Assembly (NCBI RefSeq): GCF_024218795.1
Contig: NZ_CP100402.1
Coordinates: 248,001 to 312,000, forward strand
Length of the DNA stretch: 64,000 bases
Source: Halorussus aquaticus
GTDB lineage: Archaea > Halobacteriota > Halobacteria > Halobacteriales > Haladaptataceae
Direction of reading: 5' to 3'
Both the position numbers and the translations under genes were made by a program. Shown here piece after piece: positions 34,338-43,001 of this stretch (position 1 is its first letter; each line of letters starts with the position of its first letter). The notes under the pieces are model-generated. The model made no database searches and was not told where the DNA came from. It saw nothing but the letters and a program-made list of their open reading frames with translations.

Positions 34338-36326
34338 ATGAACCACGAACACTCATCGGACGGGGAAGGGGGAGCTATTCGGCGGCGAGCGATGCTGAAA
34401 CTCGCGGCGGGAATCGCAGGGGCCGGTGTCCTCGGCGACGCCGCTACCGCACAGTCCACGACGTACCGACTCGGAGCGAAGATATCTGGGTGGCAGGGCC
34501 GCGAACCGGCGGCCATCCGGGGCCAGACCAACCCGACACTGACGCTGGAACCGGGAACCGAGTACGAAGTCGTCTGGGAGAACCTCGACGGCGCGCCCCA
34601 CAACTTCACCATCACTGACCGGGACGGCAACAGCGTCGTGAGCACGGAAACGATGTCGAATCAGGGGGAGACGCGGTCAGTCACGTTCACCGCGTCGGAA
34701 GCGATGTCCCAGTACGTCTGCACGGTCCATCCCTCGACTATGGTCGGCGATATTCGAACCGGGGACGGGACGACACAAACCACGCAGGACGCACAACAAG
34801 CGGCGTACGACTGGCGGGAAGCGACGTGGGACTCCTACTGGTACTCGCTGTACAACATGAACACCACTATCGCGGTGAGCGGCGTGGGGGTGCTGTTCCC
34901 GCACAACGAACAGCAGCAGAAGCTGTTCACGCAGCGACTGGAGGGCATCTTGAAGAACTCGGACGTAGACCGCCCCCCAATCAAGAATCCGAACCTGAAC
35001 GTCGCTCCGTTCACCGAAGGCGACCCGCACTTCACTCAGAAGCCGGTCGCACCGTTCAGCGCCGACGTCGAACGCATCCACGCCGACACGATGGCGTGGG
35101 ACCGGTCGGAGATGTCCGGCGTCGTGAGTCCGGCGTCGGTCGCGTGGACCCACCTCAAGGGCGTGACGTGGGCGAAGAACTTTCAGGCACACTTCGACGT
35201 GCTGCCCTCCGACATGGCACCGAAGTTCCGCACGCAACTGCTCGCGACGGTGGCACAACTCGCCATCAAGACCACGCTCGTCGACGGCGGTCCGGACGGT
35301 AACGGTGCGCTCACGAAAGGCGACGACAGCCTCCTGCTCGTCTCGGGGTTCAACCCGAAGCAAGGCGAGGTCGTCGACGAAACGGCTCGACCGACCCACC
35401 ACGCCGCGATGCTGTGGTTCCTCTCGGACATGACCAGCCTCGCCAACGGCGGCTGGTACGGGTACGTCAACCCCGAACCGCTCATCCCGGCACGGAAAAT
35501 ACAGCAACTCACCGATGGGGTGGCGAAGGCGACGATGGAGGCGTTCCCGCCCGAAACGATTCTAGAGATGGGAACGACACGGGACCTCGGCGTGATGCTC
35601 GGTGCGGTCGGCTGGTACGGAACACACGCCGGGAGCGAACGACTCCGGTCGCGTGCGGTCGAGTACGCGAACGCGCTGGCGAGCGCAGTCGAGGAGCGAA
35701 CCGCGAGTAGCGGGAAGGTTCGGTCCGAGTCGAAGAACCAGGCCGCGACGCAGGGCGTCGTCGGACAGGGCCTGCTCTGGGCGTCACAGCTACCGAACGT
35801 AACTCACGAGGAGACGGCCCGCTCCGTCCTGACGTACCTGCTCAAGGACCTCTGGGACGACGACGCCGGGACGTTCGCGGACGGCACCGGTGACGGAGCC
35901 TACACCATCACCGCGCGGGACGCAGGTGATATCACCGGCGGTGTCAACGCTGCGGACGCCGTGCTCGGCATCGAGGGTGCACAGGAGAAGTACGCGAGCT
36001 TCTACAATCAGACGTTCAACCGCGGGCGACTCCAGCGCGCCGAGCGCCCGCCGTCCCGGAACGAGGACGCCGAGTTCACCCTCCCGCTCCCGCAGAACGC
36101 AGGCGGGGAGTTCGGGCAGGCCGCGGTGTACAACACCGAGGTCACCTACGACACCGGTGCCGACGAGTGGTCGGTGTCGAACGACCGATTCACCACGGCT
36201 CAAGCACTCTATACGGCGAATCAGGACATCTGGATCGGCCAGTGGGCCGGAGATTTCTTCGAGGGCCGCGGCGTCCCGGGGACGAACGACTCCCCGCCGG
36301 GCCAGCAACAGACGACCACCAGGTAA
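34338..36326 (+). CDS. Cupredoxin-domain fusion protein, exported
   Basis: 662 aa from ATG 34338; a longer frame upstream has no protein-like features. A signal-like N-terminus (RRRAMLKLAAGIAGAGVLGD) is followed by a plastocyanin-type domain (about residues 40-145): WENLDGAPHNFTITD supplies one copper His, and YVCTVHPSTMVG supplies Cys, His and Met. Type 1 copper binding is therefore likely. The remaining 500 residues are helical-looking with WREATWDSYWYSLYNMNTT, GVMLGAVGWYGTHAGSERL and GVVGQGLLWASQL; I do not recognise this part, which recalls an alpha/alpha toroid. Confidence 0.78.
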   Translation: MNHEHSSDGEGGAIRRRAMLKLAAGIAGAGVLGDAATAQSTTYRLGAKISGWQGREPAAIRGQTNPTLTLEPGTEYEVVWENLDGAPHNFTITDRDGNSVVSTETMSNQGETRSVTFTASEAMSQYVCTVHPSTMVGDIRTGDGTTQTTQDAQQAAYDWREATWDSYWYSLYNMNTTIAVSGVGVLFPHNEQQQKLFTQRLEGILKNSDVDRPPIKNPNLNVAPFTEGDPHFTQKPVAPFSADVERIHADTMAWDRSEMSGVVSPASVAWTHLKGVTWAKNFQAHFDVLPSDMAPKFRTQLLATVAQLAIKTTLVDGGPDGNGALTKGDDSLLLVSGFNPKQGEVVDETARPTHHAAMLWFLSDMTSLANGGWYGYVNPEPLIPARKIQQLTDGVAKATMEAFPPETILEMGTTRDLGVMLGAVGWYGTHAGSERLRSRAVEYANALASAVEERTASSGKVRSESKNQAATQGVVGQGLLWASQLPNVTHEETARSVLTYLLKDLWDDDAGTFADGTGDGAYTITARDAGDITGGVNAADAVLGIEGAQEKYASFYNQTFNRGRLQRAERPPSRNEDAEFTLPLPQNAGGEFGQAAVYNTEVTYDTGADEWSVSNDRFTTAQALYTANQDIWIGQWAGDFFEGRGVPGTNDSPPGQQQTTTR

Positions 36327-36396
36327 CGAGGTCCAACTGGAACGTCTCGTTCCGTCACCCCGTTCTTCTTTTAGCCCCACTCGAATCAGGGGACGT

Positions 36397-36907
36397 ATGG
36401 AGAAAGTCCGCATCGAGGACGTCGAGAACGCGGTCCAACCGGCCGCCGTGATGCGCCACCTGACGGAACCGCTGGGAGCGACCGACTTCGCGATGAACTA
36501 CTACGAACTCGAACCCGGGGATAGCTTCGCGTTCGCGTATCACCGACACGAAGTACAGGAAGAGGTGTTCTACGTTCAGTCGGGGGACCGCGACCTTCGA
36601 GACGGAAGGGGGCGACGTCGAGGTCGGCTCCGGCGAAATCGTTCGGTTTCCGCCCGGGGAGTTCCAACGCGGTTGGAACCGCGGAGACGAGCGGGTGATA
36701 GCGTTCGCCTTCGGTGCTCCGTTGGAGTACGGTGAGCAGGTGAAACTCCGCGACTGCCCCGACTGCGGTGAGGCTACAGATCAGGAACTAGAGCGACGTT
36801 CGGACGCCGATGCGTCGAACGGAGATATCGTCGTCGCGGTGTGCAAGGAGTGCGGGACCGAGACGGGCGAGTGGTCCGAAGGGTCGATACCGGGGCAGGT
36901 TCCGTAA
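36397..36907 (+). pseudogene. Cupin-domain protein with C-terminal zinc ribbon, frameshifted
   Basis: The first frame reads MEKVRIEDVENAVQPAAVMRHL and continues into FAYHRHEVQEEVFYVQSG, a cupin metal motif, then loses sense. The +1-shifted frame resumes with TATFETEGGDVEVGSGEIVRF, PPGEFQRGWNRGDERVIAFAFG and a zinc ribbon CPDCG...CKECGTETGEW. The break coincides with a run of five G at 36582-36586; four G would join both halves into about 170 residues. It is either a recent mutation, a phase-variable tract or a base-calling error. Confidence 0.85.
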
Positions 36908-37034
36908 GGGTCCACTTCCTCGTCTGTCACTCTGACGGCCCGTTCAGTTCGATACCTACGGACCGTATTCGACGACGACAGCAACCGTTCGACTCTCGCT
37001 GCGAGAGTCGGTGCCCGTTACGTGTACGTCTCCG

Positions 37035-38906
37035 TCACTCCGTATTCCCGAGCGAGATACCGTCTCCCAGTCTCATCCCCATCGGCTTCGTCGTCGATTC
37101 TCCGCCGTCCTTCGCGTGAGCCAAGTACAGGGCGCTGTTGATGAGACCGATGTGGGAGAACCCCTGGGGGAAATTACCGAGATGGGCACCGCTTTCGGGG
37201 TCGATCTCCTCGGCGAGTAGTCCGACGTGGTTGACGACCCCCGAAAGCGAGGTGAACAGGTCCTCGGCCTCCCGAATACGACCGGAAAGGGCTAGCGCGT
37301 TGACCAACCAGAACGAACACCAGAGGAACGCACCCTCCTCGCCCGGGAGTCCATCGTCACCGTCGTACCGTCTGACGAGTCCGTCCTCGGAGGTCAACTG
37401 AGCCTGTATCGCGTCGATGGTGTTCCGGACCCGCTCGTCGTCGACCGGGAGAAATCCGACGACGGGGACGAGAAGCCCGGTCGCGTCGAGGGTGTCGTCG
37501 TCTCCGAACGCTTGGAGAAAGTACCCGTTCCCTTCGTCGTACCCCTCTTCGAGGACTGTCGATTTGATTCGGTCACGGACGTCACGCCATCGGTCCGTCG
37601 GCGCGTCGAAGACGTTCTCCTCGGCCATCGCGATGCCGCGGTCGAGCGCGACCCAGCACATCACTTTCGAGAAGACGAAGTGTTTCGGACCGCCACGGAC
37701 CTCCCAGATACCGGCGTCTCTCTCGTCCCAAACGTCGCAGACGTACTCGACGATACCGCGAAGGGCGTCCCAGTCGTCTTCGGAAACGATATCTGCGAAC
37801 CGGGCGGTCTCGGAGACCGCGAGTATCAGTTCGCCGTAGGTATCGAGTTGGCGCTGGTCGGCGGCCCCGTTCCCTATCCGGACCGGCTTCGACCCCCGGT
37901 AGCCGTCGAGGTGGTCGAGTTCCTCCTCGGTCAGGCCGGTCTCGCCGTGGAGACCGTACAGCGGTTGTATCTCGGCAGGGTCTCCGGCGTGACACCGTTC
38001 CAGAAACCAATTGACGTAGCGCATCGCCTCGTAGGTGTGGCCGAGGTTGGCCAGCGCTTGCACCGTGAACGCCGCGTCCCGAATCCAGTTGTACCGGTAG
38101 TCCCAGTTCCGGACGCCGCCGACGTCCTCCGGAAGCGAGGTCGTCGGTGCGGCACAGATGGAACCGGTCTCCTCGTGGGTGAGGAGTTTGAGCGCCAGTC
38201 CCGACCGAACTGCGAGGTCGTGCCACGCTCCTTCGAAGATACACTCCTCGATGTCGCAGGTGTGGACCCAGTCGTGCCAGAACTCGACCGTGTTCTCCAA
38301 AACTTGGTCGGGAAGGGCGTCGCTCACCTCCGCGTCCGGGTCGTACCGCGCGACGAACCAGTAGGCGTCCGCCGGGGTGAGAGACGCCGTTGCAGTGGCC
38401 TCGGCGTCTTCCACCTCGAAGTCCAGCGACGACGAGAGCGTTACTCGGTCGTCGGTCTCGTCAGCAGACGCGACGACAGTTCCGTCGCGGGCGGTCGTCG
38501 CCGTTTCCGCCCGGCCGTAATCGAACCGAGGTCGAAACGTTGCCTCGATAGGGACCGTCCCGTCGCGGCCCTCTACCTTCCGGTAGAAGGCGCGCTCGCC
38601 GTCCCCGCCGATGTCACCTTTGGTCGGGACCATGAAGTCCGTGAGTCGAATCTCGCCTTGCTCGGTCGAGAACGTCGTCTGCAAGACGTTCGTCCGGTCG
38701 ACGTAGGACTGTTCGGCCTCGAACGCCGTCTCGGGTGCGACCGTGAAATGACCACCTCGTTCAGTGTCGAGAATGCTGGCGAAGACGGACGGCGATTCGA
38801 TGTCCGGGAACGGACACCAGTCGACGGTTCCGTCGCGACTGACGAGCGCACACGTCTGGAGATCGCCGACGAGACCGTGTGCCTCGATGGGAGGATACTC
38901 GTTCAT
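37035..38906 (-). CDS. Glycoside hydrolase family 15 (glucoamylase/trehalase type)
   Basis: 623 aa from ATG 38906 (MNEYPPIEAHGLVGDLQTCALV). The N-terminal beta domain includes GTVDWCPFPDIESPSVFASILD. The alpha/alpha barrel includes VRNWDYRYNWIRDAAFTVQAL with the catalytic-site Trp/Arg/Asp, then KPVRIGNGAADQRQLDTYGE, KVMCWVALDRGI and the C-terminal NFPQGFSHIGLINSALYL. This matches GH15 enzymes of about 600 aa that split alpha-glucans or trehalose. No signal peptide, so cytoplasmic. It starts five bases after the stop of the disulfide reductase gene, so the two share a message. Confidence 0.93.
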   Translation of the reverse strand: MNEYPPIEAHGLVGDLQTCALVSRDGTVDWCPFPDIESPSVFASILDTERGGHFTVAPETAFEAEQSYVDRTNVLQTTFSTEQGEIRLTDFMVPTKGDIGGDGERAFYRKVEGRDGTVPIEATFRPRFDYGRAETATTARDGTVVASADETDDRVTLSSSLDFEVEDAEATATASLTPADAYWFVARYDPDAEVSDALPDQVLENTVEFWHDWVHTCDIEECIFEGAWHDLAVRSGLALKLLTHEETGSICAAPTTSLPEDVGGVRNWDYRYNWIRDAAFTVQALANLGHTYEAMRYVNWFLERCHAGDPAEIQPLYGLHGETGLTEEELDHLDGYRGSKPVRIGNGAADQRQLDTYGELILAVSETARFADIVSEDDWDALRGIVEYVCDVWDERDAGIWEVRGGPKHFVFSKVMCWVALDRGIAMAEENVFDAPTDRWRDVRDRIKSTVLEEGYDEGNGYFLQAFGDDDTLDATGLLVPVVGFLPVDDERVRNTIDAIQAQLTSEDGLVRRYDGDDGLPGEEGAFLWCSFWLVNALALSGRIREAEDLFTSLSGVVNHVGLLAEEIDPESGAHLGNFPQGFSHIGLINSALYLAHAKDGGESTTKPMGMRLGDGISLGNTE

Positions 38907-38910
38907 ACGC

Positions 38911-39783
38911 TTACTCCGAGACGTTTTCGAACGCACCCTCGACGACCTCGCTCAGTGCGGGATGGATGTGGATCGTATCCTCGACGTCAGCCACGGTTCC
39001 GTCACCGGCGGTCATAGCTACTGCGACCTCGTGGATGAGCGTCGACGCGTCGGAGCCGAGGACGTGACATCCGAGTATCTCGCCGTCGTCCGGGTCGGCC
39101 AGCACCTTCACGAAGCCGTCCTCGTCCTTCAGCGCCGTCCCCATTGCGACCTCGGTGAACTCCTTGCGACCGGTCGCGTAGTCGCGGTCGTTCGCTTCGA
39201 GTTCCTGCTCCGTCTGGCCCAGACTCGCGACTTCGGGAGCACTGAAAATGGCGTGGCTGTTACCGGTATAATCAACGGCGTCCCGCCGGTCGCGGACCGC
39301 GTTCCGGAAGACGACCTGCGACTCGTGGTTCGCAGTGTGGCGAAACTGTGGGCCGCCGATGGCGTCGCCGAACGCCCAGACGTTCTCGGCCGACGTTTCG
39401 AGGTACTCGTTCGTCTCGACGAACCCTCGGTCGTCGACGAACTGCCCCTCCGCCTTGTACAGCGTAAAGCCGTCGAGATCGCGCAGGTTCTCCTCGATGC
39501 GTCGGGCCTTCTCGTCCCACGGCCGGTTGCTCTCGTCGATGATGCGTTCGAAGTTCGCGTCCCGTACGTCGGTGTCGATACCGAACTCGCTGGAGCGCCG
39601 TATCTGTTCGACGATGTCGGCCCGGTGGAGCAGCGTCTTCGACGGATCGCAACCGCGAGTCAGACACGTCCCGCCTAACGGCCCCTTCTCGACGAGGGCC
39701 ACGTCCAGCCCGCGACGTGACGCGGCCATTGGGAGATTATTCCCGGTACCACCACCGATGACTAACAGGTCGTGAGTCGTCAT
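38911..39783 (-). pseudogene. Flavoprotein disulfide reductase with internal loss of NAD domain
   Basis: 290 aa in one open frame from ATG 39783, versus about 470 in the family. Present: LLVIGGGTGNNLPMAASRRG (FAD), GGTCLTRGCDPSKTLL (redox Cys pair), NVWAFGDAIGG (second FAD) and HIHPALSEVVEGAF (catalytic His). The NAD-binding Rossmann domain is absent: YKAEGQFVDD runs directly into RGFVETNEYLE at about 39430. The deletion of roughly 170 codons keeps the frame. It could be a dead remnant or a protein with altered chemistry. Asp replaces the first residue after RGC (RGCDPSK rather than RGCIPSK). Confidence 0.8.
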
Positions 39784-39892
39784 ATTCTCCCCACGGCTTA
39801 CGGTAAATCCCGATAAAAGGGTGCGCCGTATGTTCGACCGGCTTGCACACCCGCACCAGTATTTTACGGAATTGTGTGGTACACGGTTTCGC

Positions 39893-39991
39893 ATGGCAGA
39901 CGAATACGAGTGTGACATGTGCGGTGCAACGTTCGACGATCAAGAGGAACTCGAAGAACATGCACGTGAAGAACACGGAAAGGAGATGTGA
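39893..39991 (+). CDS. Tiny C2H2 zinc-finger protein (32 aa)
   Basis: The complete product is only 32 residues: MADEYECDMCGATFDDQEEL then EEHAREEHGKEM. CxxC, a central Phe/Leu core and HxxxxH make a single classical zinc finger. A TATA-like ATTTTACGG lies about 30 bases upstream. Such one-finger microproteins occur in haloarchaea; several act in regulation. Confidence 0.7.
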   Translation: MADEYECDMCGATFDDQEELEEHAREEHGKEM

Positions 39992-40440
39992 ACCAGTCGT
40001 AGAACAGGGATGACAAAGCAGTTTCAGACATGCGGTTCTCTGAACACGGACATCACCACTTTCTTCGAACCTGTTTGAGAAGACGGCTACTTCATCGTAT
40101 AGACGACTGAAACATCTCTACTATCACAGTAGAAGCCCCGCCCGAAACCGTCGACTCGAACCCACGACCATCCCGGAACTCCCTTTCCCCATAGTCAGTA
40201 CCTCAATTTCTAGCCATTAGTGGTTGGTTGCCGATCTCGAACGACGACCGATCAGGTGAAGCTAGCAAATATTGTCGGTGCCTATGGCGGCACGCTGTGT
40301 ACGACGAACTGGTCACGCCCTAAAATCTCGGAAGTAGCACGCCCTCGTCTGAATCAGAGAGAGAGACGACCGTCATAGCCGTCGGCAGTACCGGTAGACA
40401 GAGTGATCGACTAAAGGCTGAAGTACGTCCGTCGGAACGA
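39992..40440. other. Intergenic region, no gene seen
   Basis: 449 bases of mixed composition. On the minus strand 40150-40180 carries GGGTTCGAGTC, like a tRNA T-arm, but no acceptor or anticodon arm can be folded around it. 40270-40325 reads on the plus strand as a short frame ending in a stop that could be an old coding remnant. The part nearest 40440 must contain the promoter of the YeeE/YedE gene. Confidence 0.45.
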
Positions 40441-41604
40441 ATGGTATCGCAACTACTCATCGCAGCCGTCGTCGGTATCGGTCTCGGGGTGTTCCTCCAG
40501 AAGGGCCGATTCTGCTTCGTCCACGCGTTCCGCGACCTGTTCGCGTTCAAGGACTCGCGTGTGACGAAGGGAGTCCTCGCTGCGACGACGCTCACGATGC
40601 TGTTCTGGAGCATCGCGTACGAACTTGGTTACTATCAGGGGTTCTGGACCCCTGGCTGGGGGCTGACCGGCCTCGTCGGCGGGTTCGTCTTCGGCATCGG
40701 GATGACCTACGCCGGCGGCTGTGCCAGCGGCACGCTCTACCGGGCCGGGCAGGGCTACCTCCACTTCTGGCTCACCTTGGCCGCTATGGGCGTCGGATAC
40801 GTCGTCTTCACGCTGCTGTTCCCGACGCTCCAGACCGTGTACTTCGAGCCGCTCACGTTCGGTGAGGGCGTGTCGCTGTTCACGGTTTCGCCGGTCCCGG
40901 CACCGGTGCTCGCACTGCTCGTCACGGTCGGCGTCGTCGTCGTGTATGCGACGGTCGTCGGCCGCGAACGGCAGCAGGGCGCGGCCGACCAAGCCGTCGC
41001 CGCCGACGGTGGGCACCGGACGTCCGCGCCGGTAGCGGGCTTCCAGTCGCTCGTCCACGGGAGCAAACAGTACATCCACGGGTTCCGGGAGATCGACGAC
41101 TGGGTCGCCGCGTCGAAGCGGCCGTGGAACCCGATTACCGCTGCACTCGGCATCACCGCAATCGCCGTCCTCTGGTTCACACAGGTCTCCATCGTCGGCG
41201 TCACCGGCCCCGAGGCCCGCTGGACCGGGTACCTGCTGGAACGGGTGGGTTTCGATAGCGGCTCGTACACGTACTGGGGTTCGGTGCTGTTCAAGGGTGA
41301 GGGGGTTCGACTCACCGTCGACATGGTGATGATCACGGCGGTTATCGCCGGGGCGTTCATCGCCGCGTTCTGGAGCGGCGACTTCTCGATCCGAGTCCCC
41401 AAGCGCAGGCGCATCCCCAACGCCGTCGGCGGCGGGTTCCTGATGGGTGCCGGGTCGCGACTTGCTCCCGGCTGTAACATCGGAAACATCTACTCCGGCC
41501 TCGCGGAACTGTCGGTCCACTCGTTCATCGCGACGATCGGCATCGTCGCCGGCGTCTACGTGATGACCCACTGGATCTACCGCGACGTCGGCTGTGCAGT
41601 ATAG
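40441..41604 (+). CDS. YeeE/YedE family sulfur-compound transporter
   Basis: 387 aa, about nine to ten membrane spans. Two half-repeats each carry the conserved pore Cys: GMTYAGGCASGTLYRAGQG and GAGSRLAPGCNIGNIYSG. LGVFLQKGRFCFVHAFRDLF is the other typical block. Characterised relatives (TsuA) import thiosulfate. The next two genes encode TusA-like and rhodanese proteins, so the imported sulfur is probably handed on through persulfides. Confidence 0.93.
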   Translation: MVSQLLIAAVVGIGLGVFLQKGRFCFVHAFRDLFAFKDSRVTKGVLAATTLTMLFWSIAYELGYYQGFWTPGWGLTGLVGGFVFGIGMTYAGGCASGTLYRAGQGYLHFWLTLAAMGVGYVVFTLLFPTLQTVYFEPLTFGEGVSLFTVSPVPAPVLALLVTVGVVVVYATVVGRERQQGAADQAVAADGGHRTSAPVAGFQSLVHGSKQYIHGFREIDDWVAASKRPWNPITAALGITAIAVLWFTQVSIVGVTGPEARWTGYLLERVGFDSGSYTYWGSVLFKGEGVRLTVDMVMITAVIAGAFIAAFWSGDFSIRVPKRRRIPNAVGGGFLMGAGSRLAPGCNIGNIYSGLAELSVHSFIATIGIVAGVYVMTHWIYRDVGCAV

Positions 41605-41646
41605 CGAATCGAACGACAACCAACCAATCTACACACAACGACAATC

Positions 41647-41946
41647 ATGAGCGGACCATCGCTAGACGACGTGACGGACAGCCCGGACGAACTGGACGAC
41701 GAAACGGCCGAGGAACTAGTCGAGGAGGCTTCGGAGGTACAGGACATGACCGGCGAGGTCTGTCCGTATCCGCAGGTCGAGGCGAAAAAGGCGATACAAC
41801 AGTTGGACGAGGGGGAATTACTCGTCCAAGAGACCGACCACGTCCCGTCAACTGAGAACGTTCCGCGAGCGGTCGACGACGCGGCCGACGCGAAGGTGTG
41901 GCGCAGTGGAAACGGCCTCTATCGAATCTACCTCTGGAAGCAATGA
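41647..41946 (+). CDS. TusA/SirA-like sulfur carrier protein
   Basis: 99 aa. An acidic N-terminal extension of about 33 residues precedes the TusA core. CPYPQVEAKKAIQQL contains the CPxP motif whose Cys carries the persulfide. The C-terminal GLYRIYLWKQ ends the fold. Its stop overlaps the next gene's start (ATGA). It lies 42 bases after the transporter gene. Confidence 0.92.
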   Translation: MSGPSLDDVTDSPDELDDETAEELVEEASEVQDMTGEVCPYPQVEAKKAIQQLDEGELLVQETDHVPSTENVPRAVDDAADAKVWRSGNGLYRIYLWKQ

Positions 41947-42275
41947 CTGTCACGGAAATCGACCCCGAAGATGTCGACCCGGAAACCGCCGACGTTATCG
42001 ACATCAGGGACGCGGACGACTACGAAGAGGGGCACATCCCCGCTGCGGAGAACATTCCGTTAGACGACCTCGAGGACGTCGTCGATGAGCGAGAGTGGGG
42101 TGACGAGGTCGTTGTCGCCTGTTACGTCGGTCAGACGTCTCAGCAGGCGGCGCGCCTCATTGATGCCTACGCCGACGATGCGACGGTCGCGAGCATGGCC
42201 GGCGGGTACGAGAGTTGGGACGGGTCACTACAGCAACCTGAGAGCCGACCGCAGACCCCCGCTGACGACGATTGA
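41943..42275 (+). CDS. Rhodanese-like sulfurtransferase
   Basis: 110 aa from ATG 41943. VIDIRDADDYEEGHIPAAENIPLDDL is the rhodanese entry, VVACYVGQTSQQAA is the active-site loop with the catalytic Cys, and MAGGYESWDG ends the domain. It is coupled to the TusA-like gene by a four-base overlap. Probable role: passing sulfane sulfur to or from TusA. Confidence 0.93.
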   Translation: MTVTEIDPEDVDPETADVIDIRDADDYEEGHIPAAENIPLDDLEDVVDEREWGDEVVVACYVGQTSQQAARLIDAYADDATVASMAGGYESWDGSLQQPESRPQTPADDD

Positions 42276-42346
42276 TCGAGGAGTGAGCGAACCTCGATAG
42301 CGCCGTCCGCCAGAAGTGTATAGTCGAACGACGTGGGGGAGTACAT

Positions 42347-42460
42347 ATGGGGCTTAGCGAACGGGACGTGGAGGCATACGAGTGCCCGTCTTGTGGGAGT
42401 CTTGACCGTCATGCGGAGGGGACGGGAGCCGCGGATTCTCGAGGAGGGAGGACAAATTAA
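42347..42460 (+). CDS. Very small protein with one CxxC motif
   Basis: 37 aa beginning MGLSERDVEAYECPSCGSLD, with GGGGGAG upstream. One CxxC pair is present; the second half of a zinc ribbon is missing. Another frame that overlaps and continues to 42677 has an acidic, protein-like stretch (FGRYAWLDDAEDVPDGLHRE), so the two may once have been one gene. Confidence 0.3.
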   Translation: MGLSERDVEAYECPSCGSLDRHAEGTGAADSRGGRTN

Positions 42461-42710
42461 CCTGTCCTCTCCGGTTCCAGTCAAAGAAATCCACCGTACG
42501 TTTCAGTTCGGCCGATACGCTTGGCTCGATGATGCAGAGGACGTACCGGACGGATTGCACCGAGAACGGCTCGAACGGATGGTCAAGGAAGCGGAGGTAG
42601 ATGAAGCCGACAGAATAGGTTCAGATTCGGATACTGAGAGCGGCTCTTTTATTTCTCGTTTCATATTCCGGGGATAACTCTACTGGGGCGACGGTGGCTA
42701 TGGTGACTGA
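42461..42710. other. Unassigned stretch with protein-like acidic frame
   Basis: On the plus strand a frame ending at 42677 reads HRTFQFGRYAWLDDAEDVPD then GLHRERLERMVKEAEVDEAD. The acidic composition fits this organism, but there is no credible start after the small CxxC protein. It may be the second half of a frameshifted gene. Confidence 0.3.
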
Positions 42711-42890
42711 GTAATCGTTGGAACCCAAGGTCTCCGCGAATACCTTGACCTTCCATATCGGCGGCTCCTCGATGTTCTCCACGAGATGCACGGGATCGTT
42801 GAGGAACTGAACCTTGAACCGACCGAATTACAGGAGTCCGTGTTTGGCGTCTTAACAAGGCCGACATCACTGTTCTACGCCAGAGACTAG
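42711..42890 (+). pseudogene. Transposase N-terminal remnant (IS5-like)
   Basis: The plus strand reads VIVGTQGLREYLDLPYRRLL then DVLHEMHGIVEELNLEPTEL, closely resembling the start of haloarchaeal IS5-group transposases. The frame then degenerates and stops at 42888-42890. No DDE catalytic core or terminal inverted repeats are present. It marks past insertion beside the second origin block. Confidence 0.55.
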
Positions 42891-42939
42891 TTGTACCATC
42901 AGAGAACGACTTCCAGAGTTCTACGTGTTTCCACTGGTA

Positions 42940-42980
42940 TTGCCAGTAGAACATCGAAAATTGCCAGTAGAACACCGAAA
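42940..42980 (+). repeat. Tandem 20-21-base repeat next to cdc6 3' end
   Basis: Two units of TTGCCAGTAGAACAYCGAAA lie back to back, and the second is followed by TGGGG. The CCAGTAGAAC core plus G-run is reminiscent of haloarchaeal origin boxes. They sit just beyond the 3' end of the second cdc6 gene, opposite to the main array. Confidence 0.6.
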
Positions 42981-43001
42981 TGGGGATAGAGAAACGACGA
43001 A

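Noticed and set aside
40140-40185. tRNA-like T-arm on the minus strand
   Set aside because: No acceptor or anticodon stem can be paired around it, so no tRNA gene was called.
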